In this document: positions 1 through 6,843 of the stretch, piece after piece | Layout: every line of letters starts with the position of its first letter | Numbering within the stretch: the first letter of the stretch is position 1 | DNA from: Planctomycetota bacterium | Lineage (GTDB): Bacteria > Planctomycetota > Planctomycetia > Planctomycetales > Planctomycetaceae | Reading direction: 5' to 3' | DNA length: 7,654 bases | Assembly (NCBI GenBank): GCA_024278285.1 | Contig: JAJRTM010000741.1 | Location: 1-7,654, forward strand | Made by a program: the position numbers and the translations under genes | The notes under the pieces: model-generated | The model's input: the letters and a program-made list of their open reading frames with translations, nothing else | What the model was told of the DNA's origin: nothing | Databases searched by the model: none

Positions 1-201
1 AGCTGCGGGCCAAAGATGTCCCCAGTACGGATCGAAAGATTCTTTTCCCTCCTCTTCCGATTGATCCACGTGCTGCAATAATTCATCAGGATCAGCCGGA
101 ATCGTTAATTGAATCTCTGTTCCGCTCAACAGAATCTGCTTTTGCTGCCATCGCGCAATGATCTCCGGAAGTGATGGTTCTTGCGAAGTGTCCCCTGCCA
201 T
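1..201 (-). CDS. Class I SAM-dependent methyltransferase-like protein, N-terminal fragment
   Basis: Only the first 67 residues are in the window; the gene continues past the left edge. The protein starts MAGDTSQEPSLPEIIARW and passes through QLTIPADPDELL to end at DPYWGHLWPAA. The last motif, an aspartate-proline-tyrosine-tryptophan stretch followed by LWPAA, is typical of the N-terminal region of class I methyltransferases of the lysine/nicotinamide N-methyltransferase-like group, just before the SAM-binding glycine motif. That glycine motif lies outside the window, so activity cannot be confirmed and the substrate is unknown. The ATG at 199-201 was chosen because it is the only ATG in frame after the stop near 334; no convincing Shine-Dalgarno precedes it, and a TTG further upstream is possible. 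The gene diverges from the HD-domain gene. The competing frames here read as low-quality protein. Confidence 0.72.
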   Translation of the reverse strand, partial: MAGDTSQEPSLPEIIARWQQKQILLSGTEIQLTIPADPDELLQHVDQSEEEGKESFDPYWGHLWPAA

Positions 202-350
202 ATTCGAATACTCTTGTTGATTCTTTAACAAAACGGATGTGTCCAGACAATGTACGTGCGCGATTGGGGTAATAATTTGAATAAATCGTCCTGTACGATC
301 CCGCTTTGAAGATGGTACAATCTTTTGATTGACTTCGTGTCATTTTATTT

Positions 351-380
351 AGTGTACCACGTTTGGGTAATCAGTATCAA
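351..380 (-). promoter_or_regulatory. Candidate sigma-70-type promoter for the methyltransferase gene
   Basis: On the minus strand a TTGATA (375-380) and a TACACT (351-356) are separated by 18 bp. They match the TTGACA and TATAAT consensus at 5/6 and 4/6 positions. Transcription would start near 344, giving a leader of about 140 nt before the ATG at 201. The -35 box lies inside the first copy of the 17-bp tandem repeat. This is inferred from pattern only, and planctomycete promoters are poorly characterised. Confidence 0.33.
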
Positions 381-424
381 ATAGCAACAAGTATCAAACA
401 GCAACAAGTATCAAACAGCAAAAG
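374..424. repeat. Three tandem copies of a 17-bp unit
   Basis: Three consecutive 17-bp units begin at 374, 391 and 408. The consensus is GTATCAAACAGCAACAA. The first copy differs by one base (AATAG for AACAG) and the third differs at its last two bases. Each copy carries TATCAA, which reads TTGATA on the minus strand. The array lies between the divergent methyltransferase and HD-domain genes and ends 33 bp before the chosen ATG of the HD gene. It could be repeated regulator sites, duplicated -35-like boxes or simple slippage expansion. The repeat itself is certain; its role is not known. Confidence 0.9.
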
Positions 425-457
425 CGATTGGATGGCTTAAACGATCCAGTTATTTTC

Positions 458-1201
458 ATGTCCAGAAATCGATCTTCTGATAATCAGTCTTCTTTATTAC
501 GATTACGAATTGCTCAAGAAGCAGCGAGGCTGATTGCTCGCAAAAAAGTTCGCAACTTTCACACCGCGAGAATGCGGGCGATGCGTTGGCTCAGCAAGGG
601 CAGGCTTTCTTCGGCAGATGTCCCTACTCAAGAAGAGGTGATGAAAGAGTTGGATGCGTTGAGCCTTTCAGTTGATTGGAACAAAGAACCTTCCAGTTCG
701 TTCGAGCAAAATGCAGAGTTATCCGGTAACAATGAAAACGAAAGCGAGCAGTGGGGCGTAATGTTTCGCCCGATGCTTGAAGCATTAGCAGGATTCCAGT
801 GGGATTACGAAACGCATCCGGAAGGGGATGCGTTGTATCATTCACTTCAGGTTTACAAACTTGGGCAGGAAATTCATCCGTACGATGAGGAATTTTTATG
901 GGCCTGCCTGCTGCACGATATTGGCTTTGTGGTCGATCCCCGTATCCCACGCGAAGCCGCGATGCGAGTGTTGCAGGATCGGGTAAGCGAACGAATCGAA
1001 TTTCTGGTAGGCGAACTTGATTATGCGCATGCGTATTTGCAGGGAACGCAGTTACCGAAATGGCTTCGCCGGGAAGAATCTGTTGATGAATTGATCGACC
1101 TGGCCAGATGTGATCGTGACGGAAGAGTTTCCGGTGCCGTCGTGCCAACTCTGGAGGACGCGCTCACACAACTTGCAAAAATGAGTTCTGCATTTGAATA
1201 A
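458..1201 (+). CDS. HD-domain protein (putative metal-dependent phosphohydrolase)
   Basis: This is a 247-residue soluble protein when started at the ATG at 458. Residues 1-70 form a basic helical region (EAARLIARKKVRNFHTARMR), followed by a polar linker at about 78-100. An HD-type domain follows: a histidine at 128 (YHSLQVYKL), the paired H153-D154 in LLHDIGFVVD, and an aspartate at 219 in LARCDRDGR. These residues fit the HD superfamily, whose members bind metal and hydrolyse phosphoester or nucleotide substrates. The overall form resembles HD proteins I associate with Planctomycetes, but the substrate is unknown. A TTG at 428 would add ten residues; the ATG was preferred as the stronger start codon, although neither has a clear Shine-Dalgarno. 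There is no signal peptide or membrane segment. The stop is 2 bp from the stop of the convergent Hpt-receiver gene. Confidence 0.8.
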   Translation: MSRNRSSDNQSSLLRLRIAQEAARLIARKKVRNFHTARMRAMRWLSKGRLSSADVPTQEEVMKELDALSLSVDWNKEPSSSFEQNAELSGNNENESEQWGVMFRPMLEALAGFQWDYETHPEGDALYHSLQVYKLGQEIHPYDEEFLWACLLHDIGFVVDPRIPREAAMRVLQDRVSERIEFLVGELDYAHAYLQGTQLPKWLRREESVDELIDLARCDRDGRVSGAVVPTLEDALTQLAKMSSAFE

Positions 1202-1203
1202 TA

Positions 1204-2187
1204 TTATACCGTTGCGGTTTGTCGCTTGCCGTTGATGAGGGACAACCAGCGGTAAGACCTGACGAGTGCAAGTTGAATCGGATCGACAATCAAATGGTAA
1301 TTATCTGTCTTGGGCAAAAAGTCGATCGCTCCCGCTTCGAGGCAGTTAATCACATTGTGCATATTCACTTTGCCGGTCAGCATGACCACTTGAGCCAGTG
1401 GGTGGATGTGTCTGATTTCCTGGATGATTTCAACACCTTGCCCATCGGGTAGTTCAAAATCAAGGACAATGACACGATACGAATTATTACGCAGCATCTG
1501 CAGGCACTGTTCGCATGACATGGCTGCCTGGGAAGTAATTCCAATGTTATCCAGATGATGGCTAAGCAAGGAATGAATCATCGGATCATCATCGACGATT
1601 AAAACATCGGCTGGTTTGTTTTCTACTTCGTCTGCTGAGTATTTCGGTGCAGCAGGGACGGGTTCGGCTTCTGGTGCTGCTGCGATTTCCTCGCAAGGTT
1701 CCGTATCTTGCACGGTCTCTTCTTCGCAAACAGGTTCGGCTATTTGTGCGGGTGATGCAGGTATCGTATCGCCGCCGGTTTTTCGGTCTGCTAAATCCTG
1801 TAGTCGGCTCACATAGTCCGAAACATCTACATCGTTCGAAGTCTCCACTTCTTCGGTTAAGTGCCGAAGTTTATCGAAGCATTCGAGCAGCAAATTGATG
1901 GTTTCGTTATCTGCAACAAAAATACGATCACGAACCATGTCGAGAATATTCTCGATACTGTGTGAAAGTTTTCCAATCACTTCCAGACCGACGAATCCCG
2001 ACTCTCCTTTGATTGTATGGGCAGAACGGAAGACTTTGTTGACGAGTTCGTCGTCCCATTCATCTCCCATGTGTTCCAGTCGAAGCAGGTCTGTTTCGAT
2101 TTGGTCGAGAAGATCGGCTGCGCCGCTGACAAACATTTCCAGGAGTTGCTCATCACAATCTAGTTCTGCTGAGATTTGGTCTGACAT
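1204..2187 (-). CDS. Hpt domain-receiver domain fusion protein (phosphorelay)
   Basis: This is a 327-residue cytoplasmic protein with two domains. Residues 1-135 form a histidine phosphotransfer (Hpt) domain of the CheA-P1 type: the motif FRSAHTIKGESGF puts the phospho-accepting histidine at 57. Residues 138-190 are a Glu/Pro/Ala-rich flexible linker. Residues 194-310 form a CheY-like receiver: the acidic cluster DDD at 199-201, the predicted phospho-aspartate 243 in VLDFELPDG, threonine 271 in MLTGK and lysine 293 in FLPKT. All residues needed for phosphotransfer are therefore present. No ATPase or DNA-binding domain is fused, so it must receive phosphate from a separate kinase and act through partners. 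It is the last gene of a minus-strand run after cheX and cheY, with 71 bp between it and cheY. The ATG at 2185-2187 gives a normal receiver-family N-terminus. Confidence 0.9.
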   Translation of the reverse strand: MSDQISAELDCDEQLLEMFVSGAADLLDQIETDLLRLEHMGDEWDDELVNKVFRSAHTIKGESGFVGLEVIGKLSHSIENILDMVRDRIFVADNETINLLLECFDKLRHLTEEVETSNDVDVSDYVSRLQDLADRKTGGDTIPASPAQIAEPVCEEETVQDTEPCEEIAAAPEAEPVPAAPKYSADEVENKPADVLIVDDDPMIHSLLSHHLDNIGITSQAAMSCEQCLQMLRNNSYRVIVLDFELPDGQGVEIIQEIRHIHPLAQVVMLTGKVNMHNVINCLEAGAIDFLPKTDNYHLIVDPIQLALVRSYRWLSLINGKRQTATV

Positions 2188-2258
2188 TGATCAGGTCCAT
2201 TCTTTCAATCGTAAATATCGTCGTGGATTCAAATGAGTTTTTCTTCTTAGAAGAGTAA

Positions 2259-2624
2259 CTAGGCTGTTACGCCAACCCATTTAGAAAGTTTTTCTTTCAA
2301 GTTGGCTGGTGTAAATGGCTTGACGAGATAATCGCTAATTCCATTTTGTACTGCTTCAACCACTTTGCTACGAGAGCCTTCAGTGGTAATCATTATGATG
2401 GGAACATCTTTGTTGATTTTTCGGATTTCGATTAACAATTCCAGTCCGTTCATATTAGGCATGTTCCAATCGGTGAAGATGACATCGATCGAGTTCTGTT
2501 TGAAAACTTCCAGACCCTGGACGCCATCTTCTCCTTCAAAGACATTTTCATACCCAAGAGTACCTAATGTTTTTTTGGCAACCATGCGAGTCATCGCAGA
2601 ATCGTCTACAACAAGAATATTCAT
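2259..2624 (-). CDS. cheY: CheY-like single-domain response regulator
   Basis: This 121-residue protein is a complete stand-alone receiver domain of usual CheY length with no output domain. Conserved residues are D7-D8 (VVDDSAMTR), the predicted phospho-aspartate D52 in FTDWNMPNMNG, T80 in IMITTEG, the switch tyrosine Y99 and K102 in YLVKPF. Phosphorylation at D52 by a CheA-type kinase would change its binding to a target such as the flagellar motor or another effector. The start ATG at 2622-2624 is supported by an AGAGG on the minus strand about ten bases upstream. It sits between cheX, 64 bp upstream, and the Hpt-receiver gene downstream, and is probably co-transcribed with both. Many organisms have several CheY-like proteins, so the symbol states family membership rather than a proven chemotaxis role. 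Confidence 0.93.
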   Translation of the reverse strand: MNILVVDDSAMTRMVAKKTLGTLGYENVFEGEDGVQGLEVFKQNSIDVIFTDWNMPNMNGLELLIEIRKINKDVPIIMITTEGSRSKVVEAVQNGISDYLVKPFTPANLKEKLSKWVGVTA

Positions 2625-2688
2625 TTTGAAATCCCTCTAATCGAAATGATGAAGTTTTACTAACTGAAATCGCCTGTTTTTTTAAAAA

Positions 2689-3171
2689 TTAACCAGCGAC
2701 GAAGCCAAACAGGACCATGAATGGGCCGATATCGGAATCGTATTTCACATACATCGGATGGGCTTGCGAAGGAAATTCGATATGATGGTTTTCGCCATAA
2801 ATGACATTGGGAAGTCCGAGGTGCATGTTGGGATCTTTAATTTTGTCTTTGGCTGATCCACCAACCACATTGGAAAATTCGCCCACGGCATCGCAAACCA
2901 ATTCGTCAATTTCTTCAGGCCGCATTTCGATCATCCGATAGACAGCTTCAAATGCCGTTTCCTTAGGTAAACTCAAACAAATGGTCCCGTTAGTCGCCCC
3001 GGAAAGACTGATCACTGCTGTGATGTCGTAAAAGGGTGTTTCACGTGTTTTTAGTTGCAACTCTTTTCTCGTTACCGCACAGCCGAGCATGATGTCGAAT
3101 GTTTCGATCGTTGCTTCCAGCACCGGGTTGATAATACTTGCCGTTAAATTGGCTTCCATTAAGTCTGCCAT
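2689..3171 (-). CDS. cheX: CheX-like chemotaxis phosphatase
   Basis: This 160-residue cytoplasmic protein resembles the CheC/CheX/FliY phosphatases, which remove phosphate from CheY-P. The key sign is the helix DAVGEFSNVVGG, with glutamate 98 and asparagine 101 in the E-x2-N arrangement of CheC-type active sites and a proline 20 residues further on in GLPNVIYG. The upstream segment ISLSGATNGTICLSLP matches the family's beta-strand region. There is one such active-site helix, as expected for CheX (CheC often has two). The ATG at 3169-3171 was chosen over a GTG at 3178-3180 because AGGAG ends eight bases before the ATG but overlaps the GTG. It is first in a minus-strand run with cheY, its likely substrate, and then the Hpt-receiver gene. 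CheC or a generic CheX-domain protein remains possible. Confidence 0.85.
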   Translation of the reverse strand: MADLMEANLTASIINPVLEATIETFDIMLGCAVTRKELQLKTRETPFYDITAVISLSGATNGTICLSLPKETAFEAVYRMIEMRPEEIDELVCDAVGEFSNVVGGSAKDKIKDPNMHLGLPNVIYGENHHIEFPSQAHPMYVKYDSDIGPFMVLFGFVAG

Positions 3172-3179
3172 GAGTTTCA

Positions 3180-3184
3180 CTCCT
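3180..3184 (-). promoter_or_regulatory. Shine-Dalgarno site that sets the cheX start
   Basis: The minus strand reads AGGAG here, eight bases before the ATG at 3171-3169. This spacing is ideal for that ATG but overlaps the alternative GTG at 3180-3178, so it favours the shorter protein. Confidence 0.75.
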
Positions 3185-3377
3185 GCGGGTCATGGTTTGA
3201 AAAGTTGAAGCAAGCAGAGCCTGACTGCCCCAAAGTGTAAATTCATTGTAATGCTAGATCACGAACCGGGACCGTGCAGGAAATGTTGCAATAAAACAGC
3301 AACTTGCCAAGAGAGTGCAGACAACGTCATCGGGCCAATCGGTATGACTGCCAGAACCGGACTTTGAAGCTGCGTTC

Positions 3378-3406
3378 TTGAGCAGTGAATGCCTCAATGA
3401 AGTAAT
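3378..3406 (+). promoter_or_regulatory. Candidate promoter for the HD-GYP gene
   Basis: TTGAGC (3378-3383) and AGTAAT (3401-3406) are separated by 17 bp, each matching the sigma-70 consensus at 4/6 positions. Transcription would begin near 3413, inside the adjacent palindrome, leaving a leader of about 110 nt. This is a moderate pattern match without experimental support. Confidence 0.28.
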
Positions 3407-3408
3407 GA

Positions 3409-3425
3409 GAAACACCTGGTGTTTC
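3409..3425. promoter_or_regulatory. Perfect 17-bp palindrome, operator-like
   Basis: GAAACACC and GGTGTTTC form two perfect 8-bp half-sites around a single central T at 3417. This is the form of a dimeric regulator's binding site. It lies in the gap between the divergent cheX and HD-GYP genes and just after a candidate -10 box, where a bound protein would block transcription. No T-tract follows, so it does not look like a terminator. The binding protein is unknown. Confidence 0.5.
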
Positions 3426-3526
3426 GAAAGAAGCTAGGTTTAGACATGGTCTCCTGTCAAAAATATCGACCAGCCAGATCAACCACCTTCACTATTGTTT
3501 AACGTTGTAGTAATGGATCAACCGAG

Positions 3527-4894
3527 ATGAGTGCTATTCAAGAAGCCAACCAGAACAGAGATGCAAGCAAAACCGAAGAACATGTCAGTATCTCATTGAA
3601 TGACTTGATCATTGGCCGAACGCTTAATTCACCACTTTACGATAACAACGGCGTCCTGCTGCTCGCTGCGAATTCAGAAATTACGCAAGAAGTAAAAGAA
3701 GCATTAAAAAACCGTGGCGATAAAACAGTAATGGTCTCCCAGGAAGATCTCTCGCGTGTCACGCTGAGTCAGGTTGATCCAGGCAATATCAAATCGATTG
3801 CACAGTTTGATACCGAGTTAACCAAGAAGATCGATGCCATTGTTGAATCTGGTTTGTTGACGGTCAAAAATGATGGGCCTGCCGTCAAGAACAATGTCGC
3901 ATTTCTGGGACGAAAAGGGTACGACAAAAAACAGCGAGAGCATTTGGTAGAACAGCACGGCTTGAATGGGCAGGCACTCGACTCGATGATTGGCGAGGCG
4001 CTGCATGGCGAGACGATGGATGGAGATATTGTTTCAGCGATGGCTGCACAATACTTACAGGAAATGACGACCGATACCGATAACGTTCTCACCTCTGCGA
4101 TGGATCAATTCCAGGGAGATTCCATTGCTTCGCGCTCGTTGGAAGTTTCCCTGCTCGCGATGGCAATCGGGATTGAAATGGATCTCGATGCAGACAACGC
4201 CCGTAACCTGGCTGTTGCGGGCCTGGTTCACGATTGGGGAATGATGCGTGTTCCCGAGGAAATCCGAAATGCGACCGAGCGACTCAACCAGGTACAAATG
4301 CTGGAAATTAAAAAACACCCTATTTACTCACTGGAAATGTTACAGAATGTTTCCTCGTTGCCGCGAGTTGTTTCGGTCATTGCGTATCAGGTTCATGAAC
4401 GATTCAACGGGACGGGATATCCCCGTGGTCGCAAAGGGAACAGCATTCATCAATTTGCACGAATTCTGCAAATTGCAGATGCCTTCATCGGCATGACATC
4501 GCAAAGACCGTACCGCGCCCCGATGATGCGATACGCAGCAATGGAATGCTTGATCCGACAGGCAAAAGAGCGATATGTCGATCCCGATATTGTGCGGTCG
4601 CTACTGAAAATACAATCGCTGTTTCCCATTGGAAGCTTTGTCACCCTGACAGATGGATCTGTTGCTCAAGTTGTCAGGCGAAATCAGGATTTCTACACAG
4701 AGCCAATTGTTGCCAGAGTGCAAGATGCCCAGGGAAACAATGTTGATCGCGAACACGACAGTAACTTAATTAATTTGCGAGAAACAGAAGGGTTAAGCGT
4801 TCTTCAAGCTCTGCCCACTCCCGGCTCAGACGAAATTGCCTTCAGTGATGACCTCTACAATTCATCACTCGCAACAATTCAGCAAAATAGTTGA
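3527..4894 (+). CDS. HD-GYP-type cyclic-di-GMP phosphodiesterase-like protein with altered metal site
   Basis: This is a 455-residue cytoplasmic protein. Residues 20-75 form an N-terminal module ([20 protein letters not shown]) common in front of HD-GYP domains. Residues 190-370 are the HD-GYP domain: H235-D236 in [12 protein letters not shown]264 in [12 protein letters not shown]290 in [11 protein letters not shown] with the GYP signature at 297-299, and D318 in [16 protein letters not shown]. The family hydrolyses cyclic-di-GMP. Two usual ligand positions differ: arginine 203 appears where the first histidine is expected ([10 protein letters not shown]), and valine 289 replaces the first of the paired histidines before ERFNG. 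Activity may therefore be changed or lost, leaving a binding role. Residues 368-425 form a small C-terminal domain ([16 protein letters not shown]). The ATG at 3527 has only a weak GAG-containing leader. The gene diverges from cheX and ends before a strong terminator. Confidence 0.88.
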   Translation: MSAIQEANQNRDASKTEEHVSISLNDLIIGRTLNSPLYDNNGVLLLAANSEITQEVKEALKNRGDKTVMVSQEDLSRVTLSQVDPGNIKSIAQFDTELTKKIDAIVESGLLTVKNDGPAVKNNVAFLGRKGYDKKQREHLVEQHGLNGQALDSMIGEALHGETMDGDIVSAMAAQYLQEMTTDTDNVLTSAMDQFQGDSIASRSLEVSLLAMAIGIEMDLDADNARNLAVAGLVHDWGMMRVPEEIRNATERLNQVQMLEIKKHPIYSLEMLQNVSSLPRVVSVIAYQVHERFNGTGYPRGRKGNSIHQFARILQIADAFIGMTSQRPYRAPMMRYAAMECLIRQAKERYVDPDIVRSLLKIQSLFPIGSFVTLTDGSVAQVVRRNQDFYTEPIVARVQDAQGNNVDREHDSNLINLRETEGLSVLQALPTPGSDEIAFSDDLYNSSLATIQQNS

Positions 4895-4932
4895 AATCGA
4901 ACGAGGCCTTTTCGCTTGCCATTTGCTCCATG

Positions 4933-4972
4933 AAAAAACCGGCTGCCGAAATCAATCGGCAGCCGGTTTTTT
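4933..4972. terminator. Bidirectional rho-independent terminator
   Basis: A perfect 17-bp stem pairs bases 4933-4949 with 4956-4972 around a 6-nt AATCAA loop. The core is the GC-rich CCGGCTGCCGA and its complement, flanked by six A on one side and six T on the other, so a U-tract follows the hairpin on either strand. It lies 38 bp after the HD-GYP stop and 17 bp after the stop of the convergent outer-membrane gene, and can end both transcripts. Confidence 0.95.
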
Positions 4973-4989
4973 GTTAATCATCAACAGTA

Positions 4990-6843
4990 TTAGTATTCCC
5001 AGTCGATACCAAAAGTCCATTTTTGCATCGTCCAGCCACTTCGGTCAGGATCGATACTGGGATTGATCGGGAAAGTTGTGTAGTTGATCGAATTTTGTGG
5101 TCGCGTAATGTTTCCCACATACAGGAACCCGTAACTGGTTTTGAACCGGGCATCTTCAAGAACATCGATACGATTTAGCAGTGGGATATGTTCGAAGAGT
5201 TTAATTTCAAAGTTAACAGCCAAATCCAACATGGGCGAAACATGGGTGATCGTTGCCTGGTCGCTAAACGTTGTCTGGGCATCGGTAAGTGCTCCAACAC
5301 CAGTTCCCAGTTCTCCGCCATCCGGTGTCAGGATATTGTTATCGGGATCCACATTGTTGAGAAAACGGTTATAAACTCCAAAGCCACTTAGGTTTGTTGT
5401 TTCTTTGGTAGCAGCTATCCCAGCCGTTGCGATGAACCAGAGTTTGGTATCTCCCCCTCCTGCCATATCAGCTCGGAATCCAAATTCCGGCCCTGCAGAT
5501 CGAGATTGATTCGATGCCCCAATTTGCACTTCGTAGGGGTTGGTTGGAAGAGGGGCAACATTGGGACGATTGGGCGCTGGATTGCCGTTGACTGTTCCAT
5601 CGTTGAATTCATCCTGGATTGGCCTTCCGTCAACTTCTTCTACAGTCGCGTTACCGTTGTTACCACCGCCACCGCCACCGCCACCACCACCACCACCACC
5701 GTTGCCACCGTTGTTACCCTGGTTTACATTACTGAAGTTGGAAAACTCGTATTCTGCTCCACTATCTAAACCGCGGAACTTATATGATTCTCGAATATCG
5801 ACATATTTCACTCCGAGTACAGGACGAAGCGTATACCAACTGCCTCTGACAACCGCTGGTCGCAGGAATTGAACTCCTGTTCCCCAAGCCTGTTGAGAGA
5901 ATTGCATTTCGAAGAGAAGATCAAACGGGATTCGGTCAGCGATGCCACTGCCATCGTTAATAGGTAAGGAACCATTCAGGGCATTCAGCTCTGTCAGATA
6001 CTGAGGATCGTTCCCGCTTAAAGGGTTCCCGAAAGGATCTTCCTGAGGAATGTATGTTCGGCGTGGCTCTGCACCAAGTTGGAAAGTGCTGTTTGCCTCA
6101 CCGCCATACCATCCTGAAACACTTATTCCACTTCCATCTTCATCAGTAAACCCGAAGCTCATCTGGACCCCACCACCTGCCTGGTTTCCAAACATCTCCC
6201 CAAAACGACGGTAAGGGAAATAAGAGTCTGTGATGCTTTGTGGCAGTACGGCAGTATTGTTGTTTCCACCACCGCCATTATTGCCGCCGCCGCCGCCACC
6301 GCCACCACCACCAACACTACCGGTTGAACTAATATCAGTATCTCTAGGAATTGAAATTTCAGAAGGTGGGATACGATCTGTTTCTTCAACACCGGTAGAA
6401 ATCCCGCCATAACCGAACAACTGATCGCCGGGTGAATTGTAGATTGGAACGAGGTACTCAACAGAAGCATTGAAATCACGTTTTCTGTTCAACATTTCTT
6501 TATACCACAACCCACCTTCATTCGTGGTACGCTGGGTGCCGTAACGAAACAGGTCTAACCCTGGATACGGATTCATTTGATTGCCCGGACCATACATCGG
6601 TGCCATTCCGGGAGGACCGGCTGGCATTCCTTGTTGGAATTGAGCAGGAACAATCGAAGAAGGTACTGCTCCAGGGGGTTGCCCACCGGGTGAAAAAGGC
6701 ATCTGCCCCCGCATATGAGGGGGTGGCCACGAAAGCCCGCCAGCAGCAGGATTCTGCTGTTGGCCCGGTCCGTATTGAGCATGGGCAGTCTGAGCCGCTA
6801 ATAAAACTGCAATTCCTGCACAAAATCGGCGAAATCCTCGCAT
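4990..6843 (-). CDS. Secreted outer-membrane beta-barrel-like protein with polyglycine tracts
   Basis: This 617-residue precursor starts MRGFRRFCAGIAVLLAAQTAHA, a clear Sec signal peptide with AHA before the likely cleavage at 22/23. A Pro/Gln/Gly/Met-rich segment follows to about residue 100. The rest is rich in alternating aromatic and polar stretches (GGGVQMSFGF, GPEFGFRADMAGGG, FKTSYGFLYVGN) and ends FGIDWEY with a terminal aromatic residue, as outer-membrane beta-barrels do. Two tracts of 10 and 13 glycines (residues 178-187 and 382-394) flanked by asparagines look like flexible loops. The form resembles the planctomycete BBP7 (DUF1551) beta-barrel family, but membership is not shown by any motif I can verify. 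The ATG at 6843 was chosen because it puts the signal peptide at the N-terminus and has AAGGA nine bases upstream; an open frame continues 43 codons further. Confidence 0.75.
   Translation of the reverse strand: MRGFRRFCAGIAVLLAAQTAHAQYGPGQQQNPAAGGLSWPPPHMRGQMPFSPGGQPPGAVPSSIVPAQFQQGMPAGPPGMAPMYGPGNQMNPYPGLDLFRYGTQRTTNEGGLWYKEMLNRKRDFNASVEYLVPIYNSPGDQLFGYGGISTGVEETDRIPPSEISIPRDTDISSTGSVGGGGGGGGGGNNGGGGNNNTAVLPQSITDSYFPYRRFGEMFGNQAGGGVQMSFGFTDEDGSGISVSGWYGGEANSTFQLGAEPRRTYIPQEDPFGNPLSGNDPQYLTELNALNGSLPINDGSGIADRIPFDLLFEMQFSQQAWGTGVQFLRPAVVRGSWYTLRPVLGVKYVDIRESYKFRGLDSGAEYEFSNFSNVNQGNNGGNGGGGGGGGGGGGGNNGNATVEEVDGRPIQDEFNDGTVNGNPAPNRPNVAPLPTNPYEVQIGASNQSRSAGPEFGFRADMAGGGDTKLWFIATAGIAATKETTNLSGFGVYNRFLNNVDPDNNILTPDGGELGTGVGALTDAQTTFSDQATITHVSPMLDLAVNFEIKLFEHIPLLNRIDVLEDARFKTSYGFLYVGNITRPQNSINYTTFPINPSIDPDRSGWTMQKWTFGIDWEY
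5662..5700 (-). repeat. Trinucleotide repeat coding for 13 glycines
   Basis: Thirteen consecutive GGT/GGC codons on the minus strand, read as ACC/GCC triplets on the plus strand, include a run of six identical GGT codons. Asparagine and single glycine codons flank the tract. Slippage would change the length in whole codons without shifting the frame. Confidence 0.9.
6283..6312 (-). repeat. Trinucleotide repeat coding for 10 glycines
   Basis: Ten consecutive GGT/GGC codons, with GGC repeated five times in a row, code for glycines 178-187 of the outer-membrane-type protein. NN, GGGG and NNN follow directly. It has the same composition as the tract at 5662-5700 but mixes the two codons differently. 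Confidence 0.9.

Larger units (their letters stand above)
3181..3526. other. Divergent intergenic control region between cheX and the HD-GYP gene
   Basis: This 346-bp gap lies between two genes that start in opposite directions, so it should hold promoters for both. I see no convincing open reading frame. On the plus strand there is a candidate promoter at 3378-3406 followed by a perfect palindrome at 3409-3425. A short inverted repeat pairs GTTGC (3285-3289) with GCAAC (3299-3303) around a 9-nt loop, but it is weak. I found no clear sigma-70 or sigma-54 promoter facing cheX: one TACAAT on the minus strand lacks a matching -35 box. Confidence 0.6.

Noticed and set aside
3..161. A plus-strand open frame at the left edge ending in TGA at 159-161, with the same frame open again to about 280
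   Set aside because: It looked like a broken gene, but it lies opposite the methyltransferase frame, which has the clear family motif DPYWGHLWPAA.
92..343. An 83-codon minus-strand frame beginning at 343
   Set aside because: Its translation is not protein-like. The adjacent minus-strand frame over 1-201 reads as a recognisable methyltransferase N-terminus.
624..1148. A 174-codon minus-strand frame inside the HD-domain gene
   Set aside because: It is the shadow of a gene with clear HD motifs, and its own translation shows no domain.
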